A stretch of 42,649 nucleotides of DNA, from positions 1 through 42,649 of IMG/VR virus record IMGVR_UViG_3300025131_006463, one strand, 5' to 3'. This document shows, in pieces, positions 20,805 through 28,890 of the stretch; within the stretch, counting starts at the first letter, position 1; the number at the start of each line of letters is the position of its first letter. Below the pieces are notes generated by a model that ran no database searches, had not been told where the DNA came from, and saw only the letters and a program-made list of their open reading frames with translations. A program made the translations under genes and the position numbers. The stretch comes from a virus.

Positions 20805-22166
20805 ATGGCAATATTGAATACAACATTAGCACCGAACAAAACAGTTCCAGGAAGTTACGAAGTAGACGGAACAGTACCAAGTCAAAAGTTTGGTTGGGAA
20901 GATAAGCCACTTAAAAATGGCGGGAAACCGGCTTTAGAAAGACTTACAATGGCTCGTGTTAGGTTGCTCCTTAACAAGCCATTTTTTGGTAATTTGGTTA
21001 CTAGATTAAAATTGGAAGAAGCCAAATGGTGTCCAACCGCAGGAACTGATGGACGTAAATTTTATTACAATGCAGATTTTGTTGATCGCTTAGACGACAA
21101 CGAAGTACTTTTCCTTTGTGGACACGAAGTATTACATTGTGTATATGACCACTTTGGAGCCAGAGCTGATTATGATTATGACCACCAACTTTACAATGCC
21201 GCAGGTGATTATGTAATAAACATACAACTCACCGAAGATGGATTTACTCCTATTACCACTGTTAAAATTTTACTTGATTGGAAATACCAAGGACTTACTT
21301 CACATGAAGTGTACGAGCAATTAAAAGAAAAATTTAAGTGTAGGGAACCACAAAACGGAGAGCTTGATACATTAGATGATCACATGGGACCAGGAAGCGG
21401 ATTTGGTGAAGGTGAAGACGGTAAAGAAGAGGGAGGATTTGCAACAGGGGACAAGGAAGGTGAAGAAGGTGGAGGACAAGGACAAGGATCAGGTAAGCCG
21501 GGTCCACTTACAGACCAAGAGAAACAACAGATTAAGGACGAACTTAAAGAGGCAATTATAAGTGCCGCAGACAATGCCGGAGCAGGTAACTGCCCAGCAG
21601 GCATTGAACGAATGATTAAAGAATGGACAGAACCAAAAATGAATTGGAGAGATCTAATTCGTTGTCAAATTGAAAGTTCTATTAAAAGTGATTATACATT
21701 TATGAGACCTTCTAGAAAATCACAACAAACTAATGCAATTATACCAGGCATGAATAACGGTGAGTTGCTTGAAGTTGATTTAGCAATTGACTTGAGTGGG
21801 TCTATTTCACATGAACAACAACGAGACTTCTTTAGTGAAATAAAAGGAATTATGGAACAGTACTTGGATTTTAGAATTCGAGTATGGTGCTTCGATACAG
21901 AAGTTTATAACATGCAAGAATTTACTCAAGATAACTTGGATGATTTTATGAACTACGAAGCAATAGGCGGTGGCGGAACCGAGTTCATGTGTAATTGGGA
22001 ATACATGAAAGAAAACGACATTTGCCCAGAACAATTTGTAATGTTTACAGATGGTTATCCATGTGGGGCCTGGGGAGATCCAGATTACTGCGATACGGTT
22101 TTTATTATTCATGATAATCAAAGAGCAGAAGCACCATTTGGAATCACTGCACATTACGAGGAATAA
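20805..22166 (+). CDS. DUF2201-type metallopeptidase plus VWA-like protein
   Basis: 453 residues from the ATG at 20805, chosen because AGGAGACAAA precedes it exactly as for MoxR; the ATG at 20766 would begin at the transcription start. Residues about 40-190 are the N-terminal metallopeptidase-like domain with FLCGHEVLHCVYDH (His107, His111). A Gly/Glu-rich linker follows (GEGEDGKEEGGFATGDKEGE). The C-terminal domain is VWA-like: DLAIDLSGSIS (Asp329, MIDAS), then GGGGTEFMCNW and FTDGYP. This is the usual partner of MoxR ATPases. The pair may remodel or mature a phage complex; the substrate is unknown. Confidence 0.9.
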   Translation: MAILNTTLAPNKTVPGSYEVDGTVPSQKFGWEDKPLKNGGKPALERLTMARVRLLLNKPFFGNLVTRLKLEEAKWCPTAGTDGRKFYYNADFVDRLDDNEVLFLCGHEVLHCVYDHFGARADYDYDHQLYNAAGDYVINIQLTEDGFTPITTVKILLDWKYQGLTSHEVYEQLKEKFKCREPQNGELDTLDDHMGPGSGFGEGEDGKEEGGFATGDKEGEEGGGQGQGSGKPGPLTDQEKQQIKDELKEAIISAADNAGAGNCPAGIERMIKEWTEPKMNWRDLIRCQIESSIKSDYTFMRPSRKSQQTNAIIPGMNNGELLEVDLAIDLSGSISHEQQRDFFSEIKGIMEQYLDFRIRVWCFDTEVYNMQEFTQDNLDDFMNYEAIGGGGTEFMCNWEYMKENDICPEQFVMFTDGYPCGAWGDPDYCDTVFIIHDNQRAEAPFGITAHYEE

Positions 22167-22188
22167 GTATAATAAAATAAAAGGAAAT

Positions 22189-22443
22189 ATGGCAGGACTA
22201 CACGTAGATGATATTAACTTAATAAAACAAGTTATAGAAATTGCAAGCACCAGAGGTGCTTTTCAAGCAGGCGAATTAAAAGCAGTTGGTGAGGTGTATG
22301 ATAAAGTAACTGCATTCTTGGCCGAGATAGAAGACAATCAAAAAAAGGCTGATGAAGCTCAACAAGGAGCACCAGACACACCTCCAGAAGAACAACCCCC
22401 AACCGAACCAGTTGAGGTTGTAGAAGACACTAACCCTAGTTAA
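22189..22443 (+). CDS. Small conserved phage protein
   Basis: 84 residues from the ATG at 22189, with AAAGGAAAT before it; longer upstream frames run into the VWA gene. The conserved part is MAGLHVDDINLIKQVIEIAS then TRGAFQAGELKAVGEVYDKV, a helical head found in T4-like marine phage proteins I recall as conserved and unnamed. The last 35 residues are acidic and Pro-rich. It may be a small structural or assembly protein. No enzyme motif. Confidence 0.8.
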   Translation: MAGLHVDDINLIKQVIEIASTRGAFQAGELKAVGEVYDKVTAFLAEIEDNQKKADEAQQGAPDTPPEEQPPTEPVEVVEDTNPS

Positions 22444-22455
22444 AAAGAGGCTAAC

Positions 22456-23070
22456 ATGGCTAAATTTTTAAAACACGTCGGGCGTATTGCAAATACGGAC
22501 CGTCGTTGTGTCGTTGCATTTAGGGAATTACCAGACAATCCAACAGAGTGTTTAGTTATAGACACCGATGCATTACCAGATCGTTTTCATGATGGTGTAA
22601 TGCAGGCAGTTGAAAATTCCACGGCACAAGAAACAGTAGAATTTTATAAGTATCTTGAACGTAATTCATTTATTGATGGTTCAAATATGCTTACCGCATT
22701 ACACAATAAAGGATGGTTAGTAAAACAACCAACCAACAATGTTATAATGCTACCGGCGCCAGAACAAACAATTAAACTAGCAGAGTTAAATGAACAACTC
22801 CGAAGTCTAGGTTTTGATGTTTATACTAGTGACGACAAGGCTCCTAAAAAGGAACCGGCAAAAGCAATAGTAGATAGTATTACTCCTAACATTCCTTTGC
22901 CAGGTCAAGAGAAAGTCGGTGAAGTATTACAAAACGAAGATCTTGCAAAAAACTTCCTACAACAAGCAGAAACAATGATGAAGGAAGTTGAAAATCTTAA
23001 GGAACAGGCATATGAGATGGATCCTTCTTTAAAGCCTAAGAAAGGCAGATCAAAGAAGGCTAATGCTTAG
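22456..23070 (+). CDS. Phage hypothetical protein
   Basis: 204 residues with AAGAGG upstream. The N-terminal domain HVGRIANTDRRCVVAFRELP and CLVIDTDALPDRFHDGVMQA looks like a folded alpha/beta unit; the middle LHNKGWLVKQPTNNVIMLPA is followed by a Lys/Pro-rich linker and a long helix with AKNFLQQAETMMKEVENLKE, ending in a basic tail. I recall similar proteins in T4-like marine phages without a function. No motif supports an enzyme. Confidence 0.75.
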   Translation: MAKFLKHVGRIANTDRRCVVAFRELPDNPTECLVIDTDALPDRFHDGVMQAVENSTAQETVEFYKYLERNSFIDGSNMLTALHNKGWLVKQPTNNVIMLPAPEQTIKLAELNEQLRSLGFDVYTSDDKAPKKEPAKAIVDSITPNIPLPGQEKVGEVLQNEDLAKNFLQQAETMMKEVENLKEQAYEMDPSLKPKKGRSKKANA

Positions 23071-23375
23071 TGATTACTAAAAGACACCGCGATATTGATC
23101 GGATTATCATTAATAAAGCAAATCAAGTATTGCCCCCATTGCAGTATATTCGTGTGATTAAGATATCATTAAATGATGGTAGTAAGAGGGTTATATACCC
23201 AAAAGACTTTAATTGCAAGAGTACTGTTGAATTCTTCGAAAGAGAAGAAGTAAGACAATTCCAAAGTAATACTAAAGAAGTAGAAGTTATATTGGATATG
23301 AAAAAATTCAAGAATGACTTACAATCAACAAATACCACAATTTGGCAAGATGAAGAAAAAACAACAACAGATTAA
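23070..23375 (+). CDS. Small hypothetical protein (GTG start)
   Basis: 101 residues; the GTG at 23070 overlaps the previous stop by one base (TAGTG). RDIDRIIINKANQVLPPLQY and IRVIKISLNDGSKRVIYP are strand-rich; FFEREEVRQFQSNTKEVEVI and LDMKKFKND follow. Small, mostly beta with a charged tail. Unknown family. Its end overlaps the thyX start by 26 bases. Confidence 0.7.
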   Translation: MITKRHRDIDRIIINKANQVLPPLQYIRVIKISLNDGSKRVIYPKDFNCKSTVEFFEREEVRQFQSNTKEVEVILDMKKFKNDLQSTNTTIWQDEEKTTTD

Positions 23376-24243
23376 TGTTTTAGACCACGGCTTTGTACGC
23401 CTTATAGATGTTATGGGGACAGACGATTCTGTTGTTCAAGCCGCTCGTGTTAGTTATGGTGATGGTACTAAAACTGTAAATACAGATAGAAACCTAATAC
23501 GTTATTTAATGCGTCATGAACACACTACTCCTTTTGAAATGTGCGAAGTTAAATTCCACATTAAATTGCCCATATTCGTTATGCGACAACTTATACGTCA
23601 TCGTACTGCCAGTGTTAACGAGTATAGTGGTAGATACTCTATTATGAGTAATGAATTTTATATTCCAGAAACATTCGAATCACAAAGTAAAGTTAATAAC
23701 CAAGGACGGGGCAAACCGTTAGACGATATCCAAGGCAAATTGCATTGGGATTTCAAAACAAGTTCAAAACTAGCATATGAAAAATATGAAGAACTCTTAG
23801 AACACGACTTAGCAAGAGAACTAGCAAGGGCGGTTCTTCCGGTTTCTAATTACACAGAAGCATATTGGAAATGCAATGTGAAAAACTTTTTACATATGAT
23901 TCGTCTTCGAGCAGATAGTCATGCACAATGGGAGATACAAGAATATGCTAATGCAATGTATAAGTTAGTTAAACCCAAGTTTCCTGTTATTTGTGAAGCA
24001 TATGAAGATTACCAGCAAGAGGCAGTTAAATTATCTAGAGGAGAGGCCGAACTTACTAAAGCAATTTTCGGCAACTATATGGATGAATGGGATGACTATA
24101 TAACTGACTGGTATGAGCAACCAGATATATCAGAGGAAAGTGTTAAAGAAGCAGAAAAATTATTGTGTAAAGAATTTGGCCTCTCAAAACGAGAGCTTAC
24201 GGAGTTTAAAAATAAGTGGGAATCAGTGACAACAATAAATTAA
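23350..24243 (+). CDS. thyX: Flavin-dependent thymidylate synthase
   Basis: 297 residues from the ATG at 23350; 23314 is also possible but adds residues outside the family's usual start (INVLDHGFVRLIDVMG). The ThyX signature RHRTASVNEYSGRYS begins at Arg83, and RLRADSHAQWEIQEYA contains the C-terminal FAD/dUMP-binding R-x-x-x-x-A-Q-x-E motif. It methylates dUMP to dTMP with methylenetetrahydrofolate and FAD. In a phage it raises dTTP for replication, and it ties to FolE only through the folate family. The next gene begins inside its last codons. Confidence 0.95.
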   Translation: MKKKQQQINVLDHGFVRLIDVMGTDDSVVQAARVSYGDGTKTVNTDRNLIRYLMRHEHTTPFEMCEVKFHIKLPIFVMRQLIRHRTASVNEYSGRYSIMSNEFYIPETFESQSKVNNQGRGKPLDDIQGKLHWDFKTSSKLAYEKYEELLEHDLARELARAVLPVSNYTEAYWKCNVKNFLHMIRLRADSHAQWEIQEYANAMYKLVKPKFPVICEAYEDYQQEAVKLSRGEAELTKAIFGNYMDEWDDYITDWYEQPDISEESVKEAEKLLCKEFGLSKRELTEFKNKWESVTTIN

Positions 24244-24959
24244 AAATATTCCATGTTATTAATCATATCGCAATAATACCCGCATTATTATACGGCCAGT
24301 TGTCTTACTGGCTAATTGCTTACCTAGTTTGGGGAGTTATAGCATCAATAGGTGTTAGCACAGGTCTCCATCGTTTATTATGCCATCAATCATTTAAATG
24401 TCCTTTGTGGTTTGAACAACTAGCAACCTATGTCAGTTGTTTATCTACTGCTGGCAGTCCTCTTGGATGGGTAGGTGTGCATAGACTTCATCATATATAC
24501 GTAGATCGAACAGGCGACCCACATGGTCCTATGCAAATAGGTTTTTTAAATGCATATGTACATAACTGGGGCGATGTACAAATAGAACGTAAATACATTA
24601 AAGACTTATTAAAAAAGCCACATGTAATGTTTTGCCATAAAATGTGGTGGATAATTATATTATTATATGTCATACTATTGTTATTATTTTTTGGTTCACT
24701 AGGTGTTATATTTGGATATTGTGTACCGGGAGTAATGGCATTTCATGGAATGGGTTGGGTTAATGCAGTCGGGCATTCCTGGGGTTATCGTAATTATAAA
24801 ACTAGAGATAAAAGTTATAATAATCCTATAACAAATATTTTAACATTCGGTGAAGGCTGGCATAACAATCATCATCACGATCCTAATAACTGGCGTTTAG
24901 GTAAAAAATGGTGGGAATGGGATCCTACATCATGGATAATAAGATTGGTTAAATTATGA
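24216..24959 (+). CDS. Acyl-CoA/acyl-lipid delta-9-type fatty-acid desaturase
   Basis: 247 residues from a GTG start with GGAG upstream, overlapping thyX by 28 bases. Three histidine boxes hold the diiron site: HRLLCH, HRLHHIY and HNNHHHDP. Four membrane spans occur (IIPALLYGQLSYWLIAYLVW, a second in LATYVSCLSTAGS, WWIIILLYVILLLLFFGS and LGVIFGYCVPGVMAFHGMGW). It should introduce a double bond in host or virion lipid acyl chains. Shorter than cellular enzymes, which often exceed 300 residues. The next gene overlaps its stop (ATGA). Confidence 0.92.
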   Translation: MGISDNNKLKIFHVINHIAIIPALLYGQLSYWLIAYLVWGVIASIGVSTGLHRLLCHQSFKCPLWFEQLATYVSCLSTAGSPLGWVGVHRLHHIYVDRTGDPHGPMQIGFLNAYVHNWGDVQIERKYIKDLLKKPHVMFCHKMWWIIILLYVILLLLFFGSLGVIFGYCVPGVMAFHGMGWVNAVGHSWGYRNYKTRDKSYNNPITNILTFGEGWHNNHHHDPNNWRLGKKWWEWDPTSWIIRLVKL

Positions 24960-25693
24960 GACAAAACGAAAAAGGAAATCCTATAAATGCAACTAAAAGA
25001 GCCCGTGTTAGAGGTAACAGAGGGCCGCGACGCCATCAAGTAAAGCGTTTGGTTGAAATATTTGATGTACCAAATAATGTTATTGAGGATATAAAAACAG
25101 TAAGTAGAGACCATGCAATAGATCATTTAGGTACTGAAGATTATCAAGTTAGTAAGTATTGCGATTTAACAGATACATTTCATAGACTAAAAAAAACAAT
25201 AGGAAAACAATGGCCGTATAATGTTAATGATGACCTATTTGACAAATCAACTACTAATTATAAACAAGTTCTTTTACAGAAATGTAATATATACGATAAT
25301 CCATTAGAAGAAGTAGAGGAAACAAATTATTTTAATTGGGATATTGAGAAGCCTATTAATAATATAAAAACATGGCTAGAAGATAATTTTGCAAATGTCT
25401 ATAGATCTCGCATTGCAATTTGCCCTCCAGAACATTACTTGGAATGGCATATTGATACTGATACAAGTGCTATTGGCCGAATACAAATATGTGCTGAACA
25501 TGGCGATGCTAAAATTGAATGGAAAACAAAACAAGGCGTTGAGCAATATAAAATGGAAAACAATAAATGTTACTTTTTTAATACAGGATGGCCACATAGA
25601 ATTATAAATGGACCCGCTCAACGAACTGTTTTACTTGCTGGTGTATATATAGATGAAATGTCCGATGATTTAAAACAGAAGATTTTAATATGA
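24956..25693 (+). CDS. 2OG/Fe(II) oxygenase, Asp/Asn beta-hydroxylase-like
   Basis: 245 residues, ATG overlapping the desaturase stop. The first 35 residues are basic (GNPINATKRARVRGNRGPRR), suited to binding nucleic acid or a negatively charged surface. The double-stranded beta-helix core begins at YRSRIAICPPEHYLEWHIDT, with His and Asp of an HxD iron site, then RIQICAEHGDAKIEW and FFNTGWPHRIINGPAQRTVL with the distal His and the 2OG-binding Arg. This follows the aspartyl/asparaginyl hydroxylase-like cupin layout. Its substrate may be a protein side chain or small molecule; not determined. Confidence 0.8.
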   Translation: MRQNEKGNPINATKRARVRGNRGPRRHQVKRLVEIFDVPNNVIEDIKTVSRDHAIDHLGTEDYQVSKYCDLTDTFHRLKKTIGKQWPYNVNDDLFDKSTTNYKQVLLQKCNIYDNPLEEVEETNYFNWDIEKPINNIKTWLEDNFANVYRSRIAICPPEHYLEWHIDTDTSAIGRIQICAEHGDAKIEWKTKQGVEQYKMENNKCYFFNTGWPHRIINGPAQRTVLLAGVYIDEMSDDLKQKILI

Positions 25694-26550
25694 AAGAATA
25701 TACAACTTTAGATTGGAAAACAATAGGTAAAGAATTAGGTAACGAAATTGTTGGAATTTTAAAAAATCAACAATTAACTGAAAGAGAACTTATTGATGGT
25801 TGTAAAACAATTGGTAAGATATATGCTCCGGGCCTTGCTGACGTCTATTTTATGCATCCAGATTATCCTGAAATATTTAGAGTAACAAATAGAAAAGAAA
25901 ATGGCAAAAAGATTGGTTTGTTTCCTGAGGCAGAATTACTATGGCATAATAATGGATACTTACGACATTGGCGTCATGTTAATGAAGCAATCGTTGCCTT
26001 GTATTGCATTGAGCCCGGCATTGATTCTGTTACAAGTTTTTTAGATAGTAAACAAGCATATAAAGATTTACCAGAAGAATTAAAAATAGAATCTAAAAAA
26101 TATGAATATTGGGTAAAATTTGATCCTGATGATTCGATATACGAATTTACTGATGGCGACGAAGAATTAATAGAAGTGTTTAAAGGTAATGTTGGCGGTA
26201 ACAAAAGAAATGTCAGTCCCATGAAACCTAGTTGGAAGCCTGTAATTGTTACTCATCCACATAGAACAGTTCCTAATTGGTGGAAGCAGGAAGAAGCAAT
26301 TTATATTGGTAATCGGTTCATGCGAAAATTCCGCAATAAAGATACAAAAGAAGAATTTTCTATGGAAAGTATGAAGGCATTACTTAATAAGTTAGAAGAA
26401 CATTTATACCAAGAAAAGTATATGTATCACCATCATTGGCAAAAAGGCGATTTAGTTTTTAGTGATCAATTCTATAGTTATCATATGCGAAATGAAGTTA
26501 AAGGTGATAGAATGTTATATAGGCTTGCATTTAATTATAAAAACTTATGA
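25690..26550 (+). CDS. TauD-like oxygenase with HxN iron-site variant
   Basis: 286 residues, ATG overlapping the previous stop. It aligns by eye with the two minus-strand TauD-like proteins in the window: ALYCIEPGIDSVTSFLDSKQ, AYKDLPEEL, SDQFYSYHMRNEV near the C-terminus (distal His), and a final YRLAFNYKNL. The iron facial triad should be His-x-Asp near residue 86, but the sequence is LLWHNNGYL: His86, Asn88. A nearby Asp or Glu may replace the ligand, or activity may be altered. A taurine-dioxygenase/TfdA-like reaction on a small organic acid or betaine is the family norm. Confidence 0.8.
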   Translation: MKEYTTLDWKTIGKELGNEIVGILKNQQLTERELIDGCKTIGKIYAPGLADVYFMHPDYPEIFRVTNRKENGKKIGLFPEAELLWHNNGYLRHWRHVNEAIVALYCIEPGIDSVTSFLDSKQAYKDLPEELKIESKKYEYWVKFDPDDSIYEFTDGDEELIEVFKGNVGGNKRNVSPMKPSWKPVIVTHPHRTVPNWWKQEEAIYIGNRFMRKFRNKDTKEEFSMESMKALLNKLEEHLYQEKYMYHHHWQKGDLVFSDQFYSYHMRNEVKGDRMLYRLAFNYKNL

Positions 26551-27059
26551 TGAATAAATTTTTAACACACATAGAATTATCTTTTAATAAAGAACTGATT
26601 TTGAAAGAAATGGAGACAATAACTTTTGACACTAGGATGTTTGGAGATGACTTCCCGCGAGGACTTATTACTAACCCTCTCACACCTTCAGAGATGCGAC
26701 TTCAAGAAATGGATAACACACCAGAGATCAAAAGATTATATATCCAATTAAAAACTTTAACAAAAAGTAATGATATTCGCCCTAGATTTTATAGGCAATT
26801 AGCAAATAAAGAATTACTATTCCATCAAGATAAAGGTACTTTGTGTGCTATTAACATAGTATTATCAGAAGAATATGGGCCAATTATTTTTGAAGGCGTT
26901 GATGAAATATATTATAAATGTGCTCTTATTAATACACAACCAAGACATGGAGTTAAAGCACATCCCGAGGAAAGAATTATTTTAAAGTATAGCATTTTTG
27001 ATAAAAGTTACGAAGAAGTTTATGACACAGTAAGCATTTTGGAAACTCATGATAGATAA
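26547..27059 (+). CDS. Small 2OG/Fe(II) oxygenase-like protein
   Basis: 170 residues. RPRFYRQLANKELLFHQDKG carries an HxD (His-Gln-Asp), AINIVLSEEYGPIIFEG the following strands, and LINTQPRHGVKAHPEERIIL the distal His and Arg of a double-stranded beta-helix. The layout resembles phage prolyl-4-hydroxylase-like oxygenases that act on proteins or peptides. The ATG overlaps the previous gene's stop region, forming one polycistron with the 24956 and 25690 genes. The substrate is not visible. A degenerate jelly-roll with no catalysis is a possible alternative. Confidence 0.72.
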   Translation: MMNKFLTHIELSFNKELILKEMETITFDTRMFGDDFPRGLITNPLTPSEMRLQEMDNTPEIKRLYIQLKTLTKSNDIRPRFYRQLANKELLFHQDKGTLCAINIVLSEEYGPIIFEGVDEIYYKCALINTQPRHGVKAHPEERIILKYSIFDKSYEEVYDTVSILETHDR

Positions 27060-27252
27060 AGACCATTTAGAAGAAGTTAATTCAACATATATTGAGCATT
27101 TTATGTATGCCGGAAAGTTTACTTTGTTAACGTTGTTAGCATTTTTCCTAGCATTAATACATACATTTATTCCCTGGCTGTTTCCTTATTCAGCATTTAA
27201 CATACAAAAAAAGATTGTAAAAGATGCAGAAGAAATCTTTGCTAGAACATGA
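27049..27252 (+). CDS. DUF6356-like small membrane protein
   Basis: 67 residues overlapping the previous gene. HLEEVNSTYIEHFMYAGKFT, then LLTLLAFFLALIHTFIPWLF and PYSAFNIQKKIVKDAEEIFA, fits the DUF6356 pattern ('V-x-x-x-Y-x-x-H-x-x-x-A-x-x-F ... L-x-x-x-h-x-A-L-I-H-x-x-h-P-x-L-F'), a small membrane protein mostly known from Alphaproteobacteria. It has one membrane hairpin. In cells its function is unknown. Presence in a phage suggests capture from the host and supports an alphaproteobacterial host. Confidence 0.75.
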   Translation: MIDKDHLEEVNSTYIEHFMYAGKFTLLTLLAFFLALIHTFIPWLFPYSAFNIQKKIVKDAEEIFART

Positions 27253-27880
27253 TAAATTTTTATTTATAGCATTTGAACAAGGTGCTAGAGGGCATTGGTG
27301 GGGTAGACACTTAGCATCTACAGATAGTAGTGTATATTGGTATTCTTGCAAAGAAAACGGATTAACGCCAATGGATACGGAAGTTAATGAATATTCAATA
27401 TCACGTCGTCGAATTGCTCCAAATCATTTTGATAGAATAGTCAATGGCAAAATGCTACCGCCGTTGTTTAATGTTATTGAACCTTACTATAATGATATAG
27501 AAGAATATTATCCGCTATTTGAAAAACTGTTTATAGAACGTGGTGGGTTAGAAATAATGGAAAGTGGCAAGTATATAATGTATCCAGTACATGCAACAAA
27601 ATCAAAAATACAAGCAAAATTTCCTAATGCTAGAATAGAAGAAATTATACCATATAATATAGAAAAGGTAGTAGAGCATTATTTAAATACAGTAGCAATG
27701 TTTCCAGCATACTTAAAACTAGCAGATTTTCGTCCTAATTATCTTACTCCGTATGCTAAAAAATTAGAAGATAACAAAGATGCAACTATACGAGATTTGT
27801 TTAATGGCACAGACGAACAATATAAAAAACATGTATATGACACTATAAAGCATCTAGTAGAGATAAGAGATAATGATTGA
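27224..27880 (+). CDS. P-loop-like protein, possibly sulfotransferase-related
   Basis: 218 residues; ATG overlaps the DUF6356-like gene by 29 bases. The start, FLFIAFEQGARGHWWGRHLA, has a hydrophobic strand, then G-x-x-G, then a helix ending LAS, as in the protein at 6454. IEEIIPYNIEKVVEHYLNTV and the Pro-rich DFRPNYLTPYAKKL follow. It lacks canonical GKS/T. Sulfotransferase-like P-loop chemistry is a guess from pattern alone. It sits between oxygenase genes, so it may act on the same molecule. Confidence 0.62.
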   Translation: MQKKSLLEHDKFLFIAFEQGARGHWWGRHLASTDSSVYWYSCKENGLTPMDTEVNEYSISRRRIAPNHFDRIVNGKMLPPLFNVIEPYYNDIEEYYPLFEKLFIERGGLEIMESGKYIMYPVHATKSKIQAKFPNARIEEIIPYNIEKVVEHYLNTVAMFPAYLKLADFRPNYLTPYAKKLEDNKDATIRDLFNGTDEQYKKHVYDTIKHLVEIRDND

Positions 27881-28295
27881 GTTTTTAGATTTACCGGATC
27901 CGCCGTGTTTTTTAGATACCGAATCAATAAAATTAAAAGAAAATACTTGGGTAGGAAATAAAGAAAACTACGGAATTTATTTTTGCGAAGATGAATTAAC
28001 AGATTTTCTAAAACCATTATTTCCAGAATGTACTTGTTTTAGATATCAAGTGTTACAACCTAATATACCTAGACATATAGATTATAATAGATCATCGTGT
28101 TATAATTATTTACTACAATTAGGTGGAGATAATGTTGAAACTGTATGGTGGAAAAATGATAAAGAAATTTATAGAACATGCATACCAGAAAAAAAGTGGC
28201 ACAAATTAGATATTAGTATAGAACATTCAATAGAAAATATAGAAACTGAACGAATAGCAATAACGGTGTTTAAAAGTGAGCGTTCTTCCATATAA
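27873..28295 (+). CDS. Small 2OG/Fe(II) oxygenase-like protein
   Basis: 140 residues overlapping the previous gene by eight bases. CTCFRYQVLQPNIPRHIDYN holds HxD (His-Ile-Asp), SSCYNYLLQLGGDNVETVWW the next strands, and KWHKLDISIEHSIENIETER the distal His and Arg. The shape fits a short Asp/Asn-hydroxylase-like oxygenase. It ends in a convergent overlap of 26 bases with the minus-strand methyltransferase gene, closing the plus-strand oxygenase operon. Activity not proven. Confidence 0.68.
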   Translation: MIEFLDLPDPPCFLDTESIKLKENTWVGNKENYGIYFCEDELTDFLKPLFPECTCFRYQVLQPNIPRHIDYNRSSCYNYLLQLGGDNVETVWWKNDKEIYRTCIPEKKWHKLDISIEHSIENIETERIAITVFKSERSSI

Positions 28296-28890
28296 TTATG
28301 TCATGATATTGCTTTTCGCCTTCTGGTGTAGTTAGGCTGTGTACATGTTTTATACTGACTACTTCTAAATTCTTTTGAGAATTCCACCCACCATCAAAGA
28401 ACCAATCACCAGTGTATCCTTTTTTTAGAATAGTTTCTAAATTATGTTTAGACATACTGCAAAATAATAATCCTTCATCTGTTAAACTATCTGCAAGATT
28501 CTTAGATGCACTTGCATCAACATGTCCTTGTGTAAGTACACCAATGGCTGTGATACAATCATACTGTTTTGGTAGAGGTGATTGAGTTATATCATGTAGT
28601 TGTTTTGATCTATAATTTTTTGCTATGAATCTATCAAGCATTTTCTGATTAACATCATATCCATCTATTAAATATAATCCTTGATTGATTCCAAATCCAA
28701 CTTGTCCATTTCCACATCCTATGTCTGCTACTTCTGTACCATGTTTAAAATTATTAGTAATCCATTCAGATGCTAGTATATGACATTTCCAGCCTAGTTC
28801 TTCGATAACTTGTTCATTATAATTTACCCAGTTATCGTATAACTCGCTATTAGTTTTTCCATATACTTCATCTAACCATTTCTTAGTCAT
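28270..28890 (-). CDS. SAM-dependent class I methyltransferase
   Basis: 206 residues. Motif I is VADIGCGNGQVGFGINQGLY, motif II the acidic end of strand 2 (LIDGYDVNQKMLDRF), and YDCITAIGVLTQGHVDASAS the region around motif IV. A Rossmann methyltransferase with SAM bound at the G-x-G-N-G loop. It is the last gene of the minus-strand metabolic island, so it probably methylates an intermediate of that pathway. Overlaps the nitroreductase gene by eight bases. Confidence 0.88.
   Translation of the reverse strand: MTKKWLDEVYGKTNSELYDNWVNYNEQVIEELGWKCHILASEWITNNFKHGTEVADIGCGNGQVGFGINQGLYLIDGYDVNQKMLDRFIAKNYRSKQLHDITQSPLPKQYDCITAIGVLTQGHVDASASKNLADSLTDEGLLFCSMSKHNLETILKKGYTGDWFFDGGWNSQKNLEVVSIKHVHSLTTPEGEKQYHDIIIWKNAHF

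Noticed and set aside
22168-22173. TATAAT upstream of the gene at 22189
   Set aside because: No acceptable -35 hexamer lies at 16-19 bases upstream.
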